64,000 nucleotides of DNA, from contig NZ_JADC01000010.1 of assembly GCF_000518185.1 (NCBI RefSeq), positions 62,001 through 126,000 on the forward strand. Direction: 5' to 3'. This document shows, piece by piece, positions 49,221 through 59,257 of the stretch. Origin of the DNA: Bartonella clarridgeiae ATCC 51734. GTDB lineage: Bacteria; Pseudomonadota; Alphaproteobacteria; Rhizobiales; Rhizobiaceae. The number at the start of each line of letters is the position of its first letter. The first letter of the stretch is position 1. The notes beneath the pieces are model-generated. The model was not told where the DNA came from, made no database searches, and saw only the letters and a list, made by a program, of their open reading frames with translations. A program made the translations under genes and the position numbers.

Positions 49221-51698
49221 ATGCCTATTTCAATGATGATTTTTTTTAGATATTTTCTGAGTTTTTCTAGAGCTATTGGGTTTTGTGGAACTATGATGTG
49301 GGCTATAATGGCTCTTAGTCAAGCTAAAGGGATTCCTGATTATGAGGTTCTTTCGTTATATGAACCACCTGTGATGACACGTGTCCATGCTGCGAATGGT
49401 CGTCTTATGGCAGAATTTGCTACAAAACATCGTCTTTATTTATCAATCAAATCAATACCAAAAACTCTTAAAGAAGCTTTTATTTCAGCTGAAGATAAGA
49501 ATTTTTATCATCATTTCGGTTTAGATCCTAAAGGGCTCTCTAGGGCCCTAATCAAAAATATTATGAATATTGGTTCTGGCCAACGTCCAGAAGGGGCTTC
49601 AACAATTACACAGCAGGTCGCTAAAAACTTCCTTTTAAGTTCAGATGCAACACTTGAACGTAAACTAAAAGAAGCTATCTTAGCAATGCGTATTGAGAAA
49701 ACTTATTCAAAAGACCATATTCTTGAACTTTATCTCAATGAAATTTACCTTGGTCGTGGTACCTATGGTGTTGCAGCGGCTTCATTGGCCTATTTCAATA
49801 AGTCTGTGGGTGAACTTACTTTAGAAGAATGTGCCTATTTGGCTGCTCTTCCTAAAGGCCCAGCAAATTATGATCCATTCAAGTATACACAACGCGCTAT
49901 TGATCGGAGGAATTGGGTTATAGATAGGATGATTGTAAATGGATACATAACATCAGAACAAGGTGAACAAGCTAAAAAAAAGCCTTTAGGAACAGTGATA
50001 CGTGGTCGTGACAACTATGTTTTTGCTGCTGATTATTTTACTGAAGAAATACGCCGTCATTTAATAAATCTCTATGGATCTACAACCCTTTATGAAGGTG
50101 GACTTTCAGTTCGTACAACTCTCGATCCGAATTTGCAGCTTATTGCGCAGCGTTCTTTGAGAAATGGTTTAATGAAATTTGATCATTTGAAAGGATGGCG
50201 TGGAGCTTATAAACATATCAATATTCAAGATGATTGGTATACTGCGCTCAAAGGCATTACGGGACTCAGCGATTTACCTGAATGGCGCTTAGCAGTTGTT
50301 CTTTCTACTGATGGTAATACAGTAAAGATTGGTTTGCAGCCACAGCGTCAAAATTCAGTTTTACTGTCACAAAAAAAAGAAATTGCTATATTATCTCAAT
50401 CTGAATCAAAATGGGCATTGAGTGTTATTGACAAAAATGGTCATCGGAAAACTGTTCAGAGTTTATCGAATGTCTTGCATGTTGGAGATGTTATTTTTGT
50501 TGAAAAAGTATCAAATAGTAATGATATTTATCGTTTGCAACAAATCCCCAAAATTGAAGGGGCGATTGTTGCTATGGAACCTCATACAGGACGTGTTCTT
50601 GCAATGGTAGGAGGATTTTCCTTTTCTGAATCTCAATTTAATCGTGCAACGCAAGCTTATCGCCAAACAGGTTCTGCTTTTAAGCCCTTTGTTTATGCCG
50701 CAGCGCTCGATAATGGATATACACCAGCATCAGTAATTTTAGATGGTCCCCTTGAGATACGTCAAATTAATGGGCAAATCTGGCGACCTAAAAATTATGG
50801 TGGTACATTTGCAGGACCTTCTACATTACGTTATGGAATTGAATACTCCCGTAATCTTATGACTGTGCGGCTTGCCAATGATATGGGTATGTCTCTTGTT
50901 TCTGAATATGCAGAGCGTTTCGGTCTTACAGATAAATTGCAACCTTATCTTCCCATGGCTTTAGGAGCTGGAGAAACGACACTTTTACGGATGGTAACAG
51001 CTTATTCAGTTATTGCTAATGGTGGACGTTCTATTAAACCTTCTCTTATAGATCGAATTCAAGATCGTTACGGAAGAACTATTTACCGTCATGATAATCG
51101 TCTATGTGCAAATTGTAATGTTCAATCGTGGGATAATCAAAGTGAACCGACATTAATTGATGAACGAGATCAAGTCCTTGACTCTATGACAGCTTATCAA
51201 ATTATATCTATGATGGAGGGAGCTGTTCAGCGTGGTACAGCTGCACGTTTACGTTATCTTAATCGACATATCGCTGGTAAAACAGGTACAACCAATAATT
51301 CTAAAGATATATGGTTCATAGGATTTACACCTGATCTTGTGGTTGGTGTTTTTATGGGGTATGATCAGCCGGCTTCATTGGGATACAACGAGACAGGAAG
51401 TTCATTAGGGGTACCAGTTTTTGGTGAGTTTATACAAGCTGCTCTGCAAGGGAAACCAGATGTACCGTTTAAAATACCAGAAGATATGATTTTAATGCCA
51501 ATTAATCGCAAAACAGGTATGCTCGCTCAAGCAGAAGATGATGACGTTATCATAGAAGCATTTAAACCAGGAACGGGCCCTGCTGATATATATCAAGTGA
51601 TTGGTGGAACAGATTTTTTTCAAGAAGGGGTTCCAACAGTTACTACTTCTCCACAGGTCAATAAAGCTCTCCAAGATGGTGGCGGTGGATTATATTAA
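49221..51698 (+). CDS. mrcA: Bifunctional penicillin-binding protein 1A
   Basis: An 825-residue class A PBP that polymerises and cross-links peptidoglycan. After the N-terminal membrane anchor comes the GT51 glycosyltransferase domain (SAEDKNFYHHFGLDPKG, EGASTITQQVAKNFLL, KDHILELYLNEIYLGRGTYG), an OB-like insertion as in PBP1A proteins, and the transpeptidase with SxxK (GSAFKPF), SxN (YSRNLMT) and KTG (AGKTGTTN) boxes. The ATG at 49221 has a weak AAAGAAAG upstream; a start at a nearby Met (codon 5 or 6) is possible. Confidence 0.94.
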   Translation: MPISMMIFFRYFLSFSRAIGFCGTMMWAIMALSQAKGIPDYEVLSLYEPPVMTRVHAANGRLMAEFATKHRLYLSIKSIPKTLKEAFISAEDKNFYHHFGLDPKGLSRALIKNIMNIGSGQRPEGASTITQQVAKNFLLSSDATLERKLKEAILAMRIEKTYSKDHILELYLNEIYLGRGTYGVAAASLAYFNKSVGELTLEECAYLAALPKGPANYDPFKYTQRAIDRRNWVIDRMIVNGYITSEQGEQAKKKPLGTVIRGRDNYVFAADYFTEEIRRHLINLYGSTTLYEGGLSVRTTLDPNLQLIAQRSLRNGLMKFDHLKGWRGAYKHINIQDDWYTALKGITGLSDLPEWRLAVVLSTDGNTVKIGLQPQRQNSVLLSQKKEIAILSQSESKWALSVIDKNGHRKTVQSLSNVLHVGDVIFVEKVSNSNDIYRLQQIPKIEGAIVAMEPHTGRVLAMVGGFSFSESQFNRATQAYRQTGSAFKPFVYAAALDNGYTPASVILDGPLEIRQINGQIWRPKNYGGTFAGPSTLRYGIEYSRNLMTVRLANDMGMSLVSEYAERFGLTDKLQPYLPMALGAGETTLLRMVTAYSVIANGGRSIKPSLIDRIQDRYGRTIYRHDNRLCANCNVQSWDNQSEPTLIDERDQVLDSMTAYQIISMMEGAVQRGTAARLRYLNRHIAGKTGTTNNSKDIWFIGFTPDLVVGVFMGYDQPASLGYNETGSSLGVPVFGEFIQAALQGKPDVPFKIPEDMILMPINRKTGMLAQAEDDDVIIEAFKPGTGPADIYQVIGGTDFFQEGVPTVTTSPQVNKALQDGGGGLY

Positions 51699-51862
51699 TT
51701 GGAAAATAATTCTTTTAATATGATAGATAAACATGAATAATATTTGCCTTGTTATTCATAATTGAGATGGAATAAATAACTTTATAAAACTTATTAGAAT
51801 GGAAAAATCCAAAGAATTATAATTTTAAAATATTAAAAATATAATGGCTAAGGTGTTAAATT

Positions 51863-52991
51863 ATGCGAGCAGAAATAGAAACATTAGTCGATGAAATTCA
51901 GCAAGCAATTGGCTTGCTAAGGAGGCATCTTTAACTGGGATCAGTCACTAAAACGACTTGAGTATCTCAATCAAAAAGCAGAAGATCCATTGCTTTGGAA
52001 TAATGCACAAAAAGCGCAAGATGTGATGCGTGAACGTCAAAATCTTGAAAATTCGATGAATAGCACTCAATTATTCACACAAACGCTTGAGGAATGTATC
52101 GAACTAATAGCAATGGGTGAAGAAGAAAATGATATGGGAATCATTGCTGAAGCTGAAAATACAATACTTCAACTTAAAAAGGAAATAGACAAGCGACGAA
52201 TTGAGATGCTTCTTTCAGGAGAAGCAGATTCAAATGATACTTATTTAGAAATTCATGCTGGAGCAGGGGGAATAGAAAGCCAAGATTGGGCTTCTATGCT
52301 TTTGCGTATGTATAGTCGTTGGGCTGAACAGAATAAAATGAAAGTTGAAGTACTAGAAACTCATGATGGTGAAGAAGCAGGTATCAAATCAGCTACTCTT
52401 CTTATAAAAGGGCATAATGCTTATGGTTTATTAAAGACAGAATCAGGTGTTCATCGTTTAGTTCGTATTTCGCCATATGACTCAAATGCAAGACGACATA
52501 CCTCTTTTGCAAGCATTTGGATATATCCAGTTGTTAATGAAAATATTGAAGTTGATCTGTCAGATGCAGATGTTCGTATTGATACGTATCGTGCATCAGG
52601 AGCTGGAGGGCAACATGTTAATACAACAGATTCAGCAGTACGTATTACGCATATAAAAACTGGTATTGTTGTTCAATGTCAAACGGAGCGCTCTCAACAT
52701 AAAAATCGAGCAACAGCTTGGTCGATGTTACGTGCACGCCTTTATGAAGAGGAACTAAAAAAAAGAGAAGAAGAAACTAACGCAGTTGAGGCTTCTAAAA
52801 CAGAAATTGGTTGGGGTCATCAAATTAGATCTTATGTTCTTCAACCCTATCAACTTGTCAAAGATTTGCGTACAGGAGTTGAAAATACTGACCCACAAAC
52901 TGTACTGAATGGTGATCTAGATATATTTATAGAAGCAGCACTTGCCCAACGTGTTCAAGGAAAAAAACAAAAGCTTGAAGATATTAATTAA
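51863..52991 (+). CDS. prfB: Peptide chain release factor 2, with a +1 frameshift in the reading frame
   Basis: RF2 releases finished proteins at UGA and UAA codons. The gene begins with ATG at 51863; 23 codons lead to CTT-TAA at 51929-51934, where skipping T51932 puts translation into the frame that runs to 52991. The joined protein is 375 residues, the normal alphaproteobacterial length. Visible: the GGQ catalytic motif (SGAGGQHVN) and, at the stop-codon-recognition position, SPY (VRISPYDSNARRHTS) where the textbook RF2 motif is SPF. The slip site has AGGAGG 3 bases upstream of CTT, as in E. coli, but the stop is TAA instead of TGA. UGA is used as a stop by several genes here (recJ, nuoE, nuoK), so RF2 is needed. 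Confidence 0.93.
51920..51935 (+). promoter_or_regulatory. prfB: prfB programmed +1 frameshift site (with UAA)
   Basis: AGGAGG (51920-51925), CAT spacer, CTT slip codon (51929-51931), TAA stop (51932-51934), then C. The layout equals the classical RF2 autoregulatory site (Shine-Dalgarno-like element, 3-base spacer, CUU, stop, C), except that the stop is UAA, readable by RF1 as well as RF2. Confidence 0.85.
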
Positions 52992-53001
52992 TTATGTAGC
53001 A

Positions 53002-53490
53002 TTACCGTACTGTACAGCCGCCGCACATAGCACATGCAGCTGCTAAAACATTTTCGGCGTGTCCAGATACGCTAACTTTACGCCATTCTTCAGCGATTTT
53101 TCCAGTTGAATCAATTAGAAAAGTACTCCGTTCGACACCCATGTATTTACGCCCATACATGCTTTTTTCAACCCAAACGCCGTAAGCATCAAGTGTAGTT
53201 TTTTCTTCATCTGAAACAAGGATAATATCAAGTTTGTGTTTTATTTTGAATTTATCATGTTTAGCAATATTATCTGGAGATATACCAATAATAGTGACCC
53301 CGATTTCATCAAATTTTTCTTTCAATCGGGTAAAATTAATCGCTTCATTTGTGCATCCAGTCGTGTCATCTTTTGGATAAAAATATAAGACAACTGGTTT
53401 TCCTTTAAAATCAGAAAGGCATAATTGACCTCCACCATCACGCGGTAAATTAAAATTAGGAGCGGTCTCACCCTTCATTGATCTTGTCAT
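53002..53490 (-). CDS. bcp: Thioredoxin-dependent thiol peroxidase (BCP-type peroxiredoxin)
   Basis: A 162-residue peroxiredoxin of the BCP/PrxQ group that reduces hydroperoxides. The peroxidatic Cys46 is in FYPKDDTTGCTNEA and the conserved Arg in GVERSTFLID. The second cysteine five residues on, present in E. coli BCP, is replaced (Ile), so this is not the classic intramolecular two-Cys form. The C-terminus ends CAMCGGCTVR, three cysteines in CxxCxxC spacing (153, 156, 159), which I do not know as a general feature of the family. The stop lies 10 bases from the convergent prfB stop. A start at the second Met (residue 5) is possible. Confidence 0.93.
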   Translation of the reverse strand: MTRSMKGETAPNFNLPRDGGGQLCLSDFKGKPVVLYFYPKDDTTGCTNEAINFTRLKEKFDEIGVTIIGISPDNIAKHDKFKIKHKLDIILVSDEEKTTLDAYGVWVEKSMYGRKYMGVERSTFLIDSTGKIAEEWRKVSVSGHAENVLAAACAMCGGCTVR

Positions 53491-53687
53491 TGCATTATCT
53501 CTCTTTTTTATGTAAAATCATTTCACAAGATACGAATATATAGCAAAATAATTATTCAACTATATGATAAATTACTCAAAAAACTTTTCTCTATTATAAT
53601 ATGCTGGTGCCAATATAATCAGAAATGAATTAAAGAGTCTCACCCCAAAATATAATTTTTATTCATCAATTAAGCAATTATAACTGA

Positions 53688-54941
53688 TTATATTGGCTTA
53701 ATTAAAACATGTTTTTTCTTACCAAAAGACAGCTTAATTACTTCATTTGCATTGACATCTTTTTCAACAATAAAATACATCTCATCCTCAATAATTTGAT
53801 CATTTATACGTACACCTCCACCTTGAACATATCGACGCGCTTCACTATTTGATTTAGCGAGTCCTGCCCGTACTAAAAGAGTAAGCAATCCAATACCTAT
53901 TTTTAATTCTGTAGCATTTATTTCAATGCTTGGAAGATTTTCTCCAAATGTTTTTTCTTCAAAGGTTTTACGTGCAGTTTCTAACGCTTCATTTGCGAGA
54001 GCACGACCATGTAACATTGCTGTAACTTCTGTTGCAAGAATCTTTTTTGCTTCATTAATTTCAGTACTTTGTAATGCAGAAAGTTTGGCAATTTCAGTCA
54101 TTGATAATGTAGTATAAAGCTTTAAAAATCGCGTAACATCAAGATCTTCTGTATTACGCCAATATTGCCAAAATTGATAAGGAGAAAGCATATCTGCATT
54201 GAGCCATATAGCACCATTTAGTGATTTACCCATTTTTGTACCAGAAGAAGCTGTAAGCAATGGAGAAGTTAACGCGTATAATTGCGGTGTTCCTAAGCGG
54301 TGTCCTAATTCAATACCATTTACAATATTACCCCACTGGTCGGAACCACCCATTTGTAACCGTAAGCCATAACGCTTATTAAGCTCTACAAAATCATAAG
54401 CTTGCAGAATCATATAATTGAATTCAAGAAATGATAAAGAGTATTCACGTTCGAGTCTAAGTCTAACAGAATCGAACGATAACATGCGATTAACTGAAAA
54501 ATATTTTCCTACATCGCGTAAAAACTCTAGATAATTCAAATGGCATAGCCATTCAACATTATTCACAATACATGCATCAGTTTTTTTATCACCGAACGTC
54601 AAGTATTTGGTAAATATTTTTTCAATGCTCGTGATATTTTCAGCAATATCATTGTGTGTTAAAAGACGTCGAGCTTCATCTTTAAAGGATGGATCACCAA
54701 TTAAACCTGTTCCACCACCCATTAATACAATAGGGCGATGACCAGTTTTTTGTAACCAATAAAGCATCATAATTTGAAGAAGACTTCCAGCATGTAGGCT
54801 CGAAGCTGTAGGGTCAAACCCAATATAAGCAGTTACAGTTTCCTTTGAAAAAAGATCATCTAAACCTTTTTTATCTGAAATTTGATTAATGAATCCCCGT
54901 TCATTCATAATATGCAAAAATTCAGATTTAAAAGCAAACAT
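53688..54941 (-). CDS. tyrS: Tyrosyl-tRNA synthetase
   Basis: A 417-residue class I synthetase. The HIGH-like motif is in [15 protein letters not shown], the tyrosine pocket region in [15 protein letters not shown] and the KMSKS-like loop is KMGKS. A C-terminal S4 RNA-binding domain (about 350-415, [21 protein letters not shown]) completes it. The frame begins three codons further upstream at another ATG, but AGGGA lies 9 bases before the ATG at 54941 and only one base before the upstream one, so 54941 (MFAFKSEF) is chosen. Confidence 0.96.
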   Translation of the reverse strand: MFAFKSEFLHIMNERGFINQISDKKGLDDLFSKETVTAYIGFDPTASSLHAGSLLQIMMLYWLQKTGHRPIVLMGGGTGLIGDPSFKDEARRLLTHNDIAENITSIEKIFTKYLTFGDKKTDACIVNNVEWLCHLNYLEFLRDVGKYFSVNRMLSFDSVRLRLEREYSLSFLEFNYMILQAYDFVELNKRYGLRLQMGGSDQWGNIVNGIELGHRLGTPQLYALTSPLLTASSGTKMGKSLNGAIWLNADMLSPYQFWQYWRNTEDLDVTRFLKLYTTLSMTEIAKLSALQSTEINEAKKILATEVTAMLHGRALANEALETARKTFEEKTFGENLPSIEINATELKIGIGLLTLLVRAGLAKSNSEARRYVQGGGVRINDQIIEDEMYFIVEKDVNANEVIKLSFGKKKHVLIKPI

Positions 54942-55602
54942 GGATCTCATTCCCTATAACTTTATGTTTGTTTATATATTATGCACTTCATGCAATTTTT
55001 TATCATCAAATGGCGCATAATCCACAAGAAACGAGAAATTTTAGCTAATATAATGATATATTGATAAAAAATGCATAATTCATTGCTCGCTTTTTATAAA
55101 AAAATCGAATATATCGCAATTATTTACAAACAATTACAATAATTAAAATTTATGATATTGCATTTAAAATCAATTTATAACCTTAACTGTAGGATATCAA
55201 TGATATTAATTCGTTGAATAAATTATATATTTACCATACATCTCCTGTTTTTTAGTTTTTTTGATATCAAAATTAGTAAAAATCCAAACAAAAATTTCCC
55301 TTAAGATTTTATAAAAGATAAATAATGCATGATGTATTAAATGAAATACACAATACGTCTATTATATAACTCTGAAGGATGTAATGAGTACCGAGTTTTT
55401 TATTTTATGCATCAGACAATAAGTTTTAATATTACAAATTTTGGTAAAGAGCATTTAGTAAAGTTTATAAAAAGTAATTTTTCTTATACATAGATTATTG
55501 ATTGAGAATTTAAAATAAATCTTCTATCTTTAACGATGGTAATAAGAGCAGCTTATTGATCAACAAGATATTAGTTAGTCATCTAAAATGTTGGAGAGTG
55601 CA
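54942..55602. other. Gene-free AT-rich stretch between tyrS and the DUF3126 gene
   Basis: About 650 very AT-rich bases separating divergent genes. It should contain both promoters. I see no ORF with coding character, RNA gene, repeat array or terminator hairpin. Confidence 0.45.
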
Positions 55603-55815
55603 GTGAATGTTGATGAAATCAAAAAACTTGATAGTTACTTTAAAACAAAATTTCAAAATTCATCTTTAAAAATAAAGGCACGGCCTAAAAAAGATGATTC
55701 TTGCGAAGTTTATATCGGAGATGAATTTTTAGGTATTATTTATCGCGATGAGGAGGAGGGTGAAATATCTTATAATTTTTCCATGGCCATATTAGATATC
55801 GACTTAGACAATTGA
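55603..55815 (+). CDS. DUF3126 family protein
   Basis: A small acidic protein of 70 residues that matches the alphaproteobacterial DUF3126 family: DEIKKLDSYFKTKF, the core KARPKKDDSCEVYIGDEFLG and the end EGEISYNFSMAILDIDL. Its function is unknown. The frame is open from an ATG at 55588, but GGAGAG (55593-55598) lies 4 bases before a GTG at 55603 that gives MNVDEIKKLD, so I favour the GTG; the ATG start would add five residues. It stands alone and converges on radC. Confidence 0.8.
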   Translation: MNVDEIKKLDSYFKTKFQNSSLKIKARPKKDDSCEVYIGDEFLGIIYRDEEEGEISYNFSMAILDIDLDN

Positions 55816-55856
55816 TAAATTATTGTAATTAAATGAAATTTCTCTCTAATGAATTT

Positions 55857-56642
55857 TTATATAAGCTTTAACTCTTTAAAACTTGTATAGTTATTACGTG
55901 CGATAATAATGTGATCATGAATGGTAATTTCTAATGCGTTTGCAGCATCTTTTAATCTATATGTCATTGATATATCTGCTTTAGAAGGTGAAGCATTACC
56001 TGAAGGGTGGTTATGAATTAAGATCAATCCTGATGCAGATAATTCCAACGCTCGAGAAATAACTTCACGAGGGTAAACAGGGGTATGATCAATAGTTCCA
56101 GTTTGTTGTACTTCATCAGAAATCAAACCGTTCCTTTTGTCTAGAAATAACACACGAAATTGCTCGCGTGTTTCATGAGCCATTACAGCTTTGCAATAAG
56201 CCAATACTTTATCCCATGATGAAAAAATATCACGTTTATACAATTGTGCACGAGCAAGACGTCCTGCTACATCTGAAATAATTTTTAGATCGATAGCAGT
56301 AGCCGGACCACATCCTTCAATTTCTTGAAGTCGATGAATATCAGCTTTCAATACATCAGCTAACGAACCAAAACTCGCTAATAAGTTTTTAGCTATTGGT
56401 TTTATATCTGCTCGAAGGATAGTACGAGAAAGCAATAATTCAAGATATTCATAATCTTCAATTGCATTACCTTTCGTCTTTAAATAGCGTTTACGAAGAC
56501 GCTCACGATGTCCTTGATAATGTTTATTTATCTTTGAATTTTTCTTTTTTAGCACTTGTGGCACTGGATGAGATGGAACACTTGATGTTAGTTCAAAGTG
56601 ACTGTTTTTGGCGTTTCCATTTTTATTGGTTTTTTTTGCCAT
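55857..56642 (-). CDS. radC: RadC-family JAB domain protein
   Basis: A 261-residue RadC/YeeS-type protein. A basic N-terminal stretch of about 60 residues is followed by a helix-hairpin-helix region (LQEIEGCGPATAIDLK, about 105-120) and the JAB/MPN+ metal site HNHPSGNASPSKADISMT with an upstream Glu (REVISRALE). Despite the name, a DNA repair role is not established; the metal-dependent hydrolase fold is clear. It follows map on the same strand (17-base gap), an order common in Rhizobiales (sfsA-map-radC). Confidence 0.92.
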   Translation of the reverse strand: MAKKTNKNGNAKNSHFELTSSVPSHPVPQVLKKKNSKINKHYQGHRERLRKRYLKTKGNAIEDYEYLELLLSRTILRADIKPIAKNLLASFGSLADVLKADIHRLQEIEGCGPATAIDLKIISDVAGRLARAQLYKRDIFSSWDKVLAYCKAVMAHETREQFRVLFLDKRNGLISDEVQQTGTIDHTPVYPREVISRALELSASGLILIHNHPSGNASPSKADISMTYRLKDAANALEITIHDHIIIARNNYTSFKELKLI

Positions 56643-56659
56643 GATATTTCTACATTTAT

Positions 56660-57490
56660 TTAAGCATGTGAATTTAAAGTATAAAAAATGTTTTTAGGAG
56701 ATTGAGTGAATATTTCACACCCATCACTTGTTACACCAATTGTATGTTCGTATTGTGCCGTAAGAGAACGATCGCGAGTAACAGCAGTCCAACCATCAGA
56801 TAAAACTTTAATTTGTGGTTTACCAAGATTAATCATAGGTTCAATAGTAAATATCATGCCTTGTTTAAGCTCTTCGCCTTCACCTGGTTTTCCATAGTGT
56901 AAAATATTTGGTGCATCATGAAAAAGTTGACCAATTCCATGTCCACAAAAATCTCTTACAACTGAGCAACGTTCAGATTCTGCATAATACTGAATAGCTG
57001 CACCAATATCACCTGTAGTTGCTCCGGGTTTTACTGCAGCAATTCCTCTCATGAGACTCTCATGAGTTATTTGTAATAAGCGTTCTGCAGCACGCTTAAT
57101 TTTTCCAATGGGATACATACGGCTTGAATCTCCATGCCAACCATTAAGAATAAATGTCACGTCAACATTGACAATATCACCTTCTTGCAAAGATCTTTCA
57201 TTTGGTATGCCATGACAAACAACATGATTAATCGATGTACAACATGAATGGCCATATCCGCGATAATTCAGATCAGCTGGCAAAGCACCTTGCTCAGCTC
57301 CAAAAACAAAAACAAAATCATCAATTTCTTGTGTTGTAATACCAGGCTTAATAATATCGTTAAGTGCATCGAGACACTCTGCTGCAATACGACCCACTTT
57401 ACGCATTTGAGAAAAAGCGTAATCATCGAAAATACGGATTTGTCCATTAAATTTTAAGGAAGTTTTATTATATTCGATATAACTAACCAT
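56660..57490 (-). CDS. map: Type I methionine aminopeptidase
   Basis: A 276-residue enzyme that removes the N-terminal Met from new proteins. The five metal ligands are visible: two Asp in NVDVTFILNGWHGDSSR, His in FCGHGIGQLFHDAP, Glu in FTIEPMINLG and Glu in TAQYEHTIGV. The first about 25 residues are an extension usual in alphaproteobacteria. The ATG overlaps the end of sfsA by 8 bases, so the two are coupled. Confidence 0.96.
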   Translation of the reverse strand: MVSYIEYNKTSLKFNGQIRIFDDYAFSQMRKVGRIAAECLDALNDIIKPGITTQEIDDFVFVFGAEQGALPADLNYRGYGHSCCTSINHVVCHGIPNERSLQEGDIVNVDVTFILNGWHGDSSRMYPIGKIKRAAERLLQITHESLMRGIAAVKPGATTGDIGAAIQYYAESERCSVVRDFCGHGIGQLFHDAPNILHYGKPGEGEELKQGMIFTIEPMINLGKPQIKVLSDGWTAVTRDRSLTAQYEHTIGVTSDGCEIFTQSPKNIFYTLNSHA

Positions 57491-58193
57491 TTTTTCTATT
57501 TTCTATCTTTACTTGGTGAATCGGAAAAATACCCTCGACGCTTACGTGACATTTTATAGCATAAAATTCTACCCCCGATTTTAATGCTAAATCAAATTTA
57601 CATCCATAAATGGGATCAAGGTCACGGCAAATTGTAAAAGCTGAACAGTCTGCTCGTTGAATTACATATAACATAGCTGCTCGTTTCCCTTGTTGCACAA
57701 TTTTTATGAGCTCTTCAAGATGGCGTGCACCACGTTTCGTTATAGTATCTGGAAATTCTGCTAATCCCTTTTGGCGGATGAAATGAACATTTTTTACTTC
57801 TAAATAACATTCAGACAAATCGTTATTGCTTAAGAGAAAATCAATACGTGATTGCCCATAGCGTTGTTCGCTCAAGATTGTTTTATATTCACTAAATTCG
57901 GTCAATACCCCACCTTGAATTGCTTCCAAAGCAAGTTTATTTGCTAAGTTTGCATTAATGCCAACTAAGGTGTTGTCTGCTTCAACAATTTCTAATCGAT
58001 ACGGGTATTTCCGTTTTGAATCATCATGATATGAAAGCCAAACATTAGAATCAGAAGCTGTTAATCCAAGCATCGAACCAGTATTAGGAACAGAAACCGT
58101 AAAGATATATTGATCATTCTTTTTGACATCAGCAAGGAAGCGTTTATAACGACAAATAAGTTTTGCAGGATGAAGTTTAGAAACAAAAAACAT
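57483..58193 (-). CDS. sfsA: DNA/RNA nuclease SfsA family protein
   Basis: A protein of 236 residues in the SfsA family. Family segments are ICRYKRFLADVKKNDQ, VPNTGSMLGLT, the nuclease-like SRIDFLLSN and CYLEVKNVHF (PD-(D/E)XK-type pattern), FPDTITKRGARHLEEL and CDLDP-like CRDLDPIYG. First named for sugar fermentation stimulation in E. coli, it is now regarded as a nuclease fold; its role here is unknown. The open frame extends 12 codons upstream to a TTG with no ribosome-binding site; the ATG at 58193 (MFFVSKLHPAK) gives the normal family length and is preferred. Confidence 0.9.
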   Translation of the reverse strand: MFFVSKLHPAKLICRYKRFLADVKKNDQYIFTVSVPNTGSMLGLTASDSNVWLSYHDDSKRKYPYRLEIVEADNTLVGINANLANKLALEAIQGGVLTEFSEYKTILSEQRYGQSRIDFLLSNNDLSECYLEVKNVHFIRQKGLAEFPDTITKRGARHLEELIKIVQQGKRAAMLYVIQRADCSAFTICRDLDPIYGCKFDLALKSGVEFYAIKCHVSVEGIFPIHQVKIENRKNG

Positions 58194-58423
58194 ACAGTCT
58201 TTATTAAAGTGCATGAGCTTGTAATTCAACTCAGATCATAATAATGTTATTTAGCACTTTAATAACGTCTTTGTAATTAAAATATTAATATTAGGTTATT
58301 TTTCTTCAAAAATTTATGTTGATTATCCAATCAATAAAATAGAATCAGTTGCAAAAATAAATCAGTTACGACCGCCCTCAAAGGTTATTTCATGAAATAC
58401 TTACTTAAAAATTGGTGAAGTGA

Positions 58424-59257
58424 ATGGCCGGAACAAACAGGAAATGTCAAAATGTAACGAATGGTCCAATTATTATTTTAGTTGAACCACAATTATCAGA
58501 AAATATTGGTATGGTAGCAAGAGCGATGGCCAATTTTGGTTTATCGAAGCTTCGACTTGTCAAACCACGAGAGATATTTCCAAATGAAAAAGTTAAGGCT
58601 ACTGCCAGCAAAGCAGATCATATCATTAATGATACACTAATTTTTGATACATTACGCGATGCAATTGCAGATTTAAATTATGTTTACGCTACGACAGCAC
58701 GTGAGAGATGCGGTTTTAAAACTGTTAAAAGTGCTGTAGAAGCAGCAAATATTTTGCGTTATTACGAGAATATTGGTCATAAGACAGGTATTTTATTTGG
58801 AAGAGAAAGGTGGGGATTAGAAAATAATGAAATTAGCCTCGCTGATGAGATTATTACTTTTCCAGTTAATCCTGCTTTCGCATCGCTTAATATAGCACAA
58901 GCAGTTTTGTTGATAGCTTACGAATGGATGAAATCAGGTTTGGAAGATTTAAATGATACAGCATTTCGTGCAGTAGAGCTAAAACCAGCTAATAAAGCGA
59001 CACTTCATGGTTTCTTATCACAGTTGGAAGATGCTCTGGATGTTCGTGGATATTTTAGACCTCAAGAGCGTAAAAAAGTAATGGTTACAAATATACGTTC
59101 TGTTTTTACACGCGCAAATTTTAGCGAATCTGAAATTCAGCTCCTACGAGGAATTATATCTTCACTGGATCATTTTTCACCTAAATTTCCACGAGGTAGT
59201 GGAGCCCCCCTCGAAGGAGGTGATAGCAAAAAAATTAAAACAAATGTGAATACCTAA
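58424..59257 (+). CDS. trmJ: tRNA (cytidine/uridine-2'-O-)-methyltransferase TrmJ-like (SpoU family)
   Basis: A 277-residue SPOUT methyltransferase. Knot motifs: IILVEPQLSENIGMVARAM (motif 1), ILFGRERWGLENNEI (motif 2) and FASLNIAQAVLLIAYEW (motif 3). TrmJ methylates the ribose at position 32 of tRNAs. The C-terminal about 100 residues form the TrmJ-type extension (HGFLSQLEDALDVRGYFRP, TRANFSESEIQLLRGI). It fits the RNA-modification theme with ttcA, which thiolates C32 in other tRNAs. Its stop overlaps the murI ATG by one base. Confidence 0.92.
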   Translation: MAGTNRKCQNVTNGPIIILVEPQLSENIGMVARAMANFGLSKLRLVKPREIFPNEKVKATASKADHIINDTLIFDTLRDAIADLNYVYATTARERCGFKTVKSAVEAANILRYYENIGHKTGILFGRERWGLENNEISLADEIITFPVNPAFASLNIAQAVLLIAYEWMKSGLEDLNDTAFRAVELKPANKATLHGFLSQLEDALDVRGYFRPQERKKVMVTNIRSVFTRANFSESEIQLLRGIISSLDHFSPKFPRGSGAPLEGGDSKKIKTNVNT

